From contig JAOZLI010000001.1 of NCBI GenBank assembly GCA_029934915.1, positions 1 through 5,917 on the forward strand: a DNA stretch of 5,917 bases. The letters run 5' to 3'. Under the pieces are notes generated by a model that saw only the letters and a program-made list of their open reading frames with translations, was not told the DNA's origin and did no database searches. The position numbers were made by a program, and so were the translations under genes. Positions 5,544 to 5,917 of this stretch are shown one piece after another; the first letter of the stretch is position 1, and every line of letters begins with the position of its first letter. Origin of the DNA: Desulfocapsa sp. (GTDB lineage: Bacteria > Desulfobacterota > Desulfobulbia > Desulfobulbales > Desulfocapsaceae).

Positions 5544-5917
5544 ATGATTAATAAAGCAACACTCATTGGAAATCTAGGTGCCGACCCTGAAATTCGTTAT
5601 ACTCAGGAAGGTACTCCCGTTGCAAATTTTACTGTTGCCACAACGGAAAGATGGAAAGGGAAAGATGGCCAGCAGCAGGAACAAACCGAATGGCATCGTG
5701 TTATTGCTTGGCGCAGGCTGGCTGAAATTTGTGGTGAATATCTGCACAAGGGCTCTAAAGTATATATAGAAGGGAAAATTCAAACACGTAAATGGCAGGA
5801 TCAAAACGGGAATGATAAATATACTACTGAAATTGTAGCACGGGAAATGAAAATGCTGGATTCTCGTGGCGATAGCGGTAGTGGTGCCGGTTTTAGTGGT
5901 GAACCTCCATTGCCCGA
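5544..5917 (+). CDS. ssb: Single-stranded DNA-binding protein, 3' end cut by the window
   Basis: Partial gene of 124 complete codons encoding the OB-fold of bacterial SSB, which coats single-stranded DNA in replication, recombination and repair, usually as a homotetramer. The start is clear: ATG at 5544 with GGAGA at 5535-5539. The N-terminus [19 protein letters not shown] (1-19) is typical. DNA-stacking aromatics known from E. coli SSB are present: W37 (Trp40), W50 in TEWHRV (Trp54) and W84 in TRKWQD (Trp88); W56 replaces Phe60, an aromatic-for-aromatic change. [19 protein letters not shown] (66-84) and YTTEIV (93-98) complete the fold at about residue 105. After that a Gly/Ser-rich linker begins ([14 protein letters not shown]). 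The acidic C-terminal tip that binds partner proteins would lie beyond the window and cannot be checked. It has its own probable promoter although it follows the radical SAM gene by 139 bp. Confidence 0.97.
   Translation, partial: MINKATLIGNLGADPEIRYTQEGTPVANFTVATTERWKGKDGQQQEQTEWHRVIAWRRLAEICGEYLHKGSKVYIEGKIQTRKWQDQNGNDKYTTEIVAREMKMLDSRGDSGSGAGFSGEPPLP

Noticed and set aside
5578..5769. Plus-strand 63-codon frame inside ssb
   Set aside because: It overlaps the clear SSB OB-fold in another frame and has no motif of its own.

Overview
The window is chromosomal, moderately AT-rich bacterial DNA with five recognisable genes in a divergent layout and no sign of mobile elements, CRISPR arrays, tRNA or rRNA genes. 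Gene content and protein style (RNase G with a zinc-link, a membrane-anchored M23 peptidase with a long extracytoplasmic spacer, a spore-photolyase-like radical SAM protein in a background without sporulation genes) suggest a Gram-negative Deltaproteobacterium/Desulfobacterota, perhaps a Desulfobulbales-type sulfate reducer. That assignment is inference from protein character, not from a search.

Left half, minus strand: an RNase E/G family ribonuclease (1625-3163) is followed after about 200 bp by an M23 (LytM-type) peptidase (54-1427). A three-copy 9-bp repeat lies just past the peptidase stop at the window edge, possibly inside a further gene that is cut off. A good candidate promoter for the ribonuclease (TTAACA-18-TATATT) lies at 3218-3247.

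Right half, plus strand: a family 2 glycosyltransferase (3435-4283) overlaps by four bases (ATGA) a radical SAM protein of the spore photoproduct lyase family (4280-5404), so the two are probably translationally coupled. A 139-bp gap then holds a perfect AT-rich hairpin, a 14-codon micro-ORF with a purine-rich ribosome site, and a TATAAT -10 element, before the start of ssb (5544 to the window end, 3' end missing).

The most interesting item is the radical SAM protein. It aligns well with spore photoproduct lyase, but the catalytic hydrogen-donor cysteine of that enzyme (Cys141 in Bacillus subtilis) appears to be replaced by glutamate, one of the two partner tyrosines is isoleucine, and it carries extra cysteines before the iron-sulfur motif. 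It probably does something other than classic spore photoproduct repair. Its coupling to a glycosyltransferase and position upstream of ssb give conflicting hints about its role.
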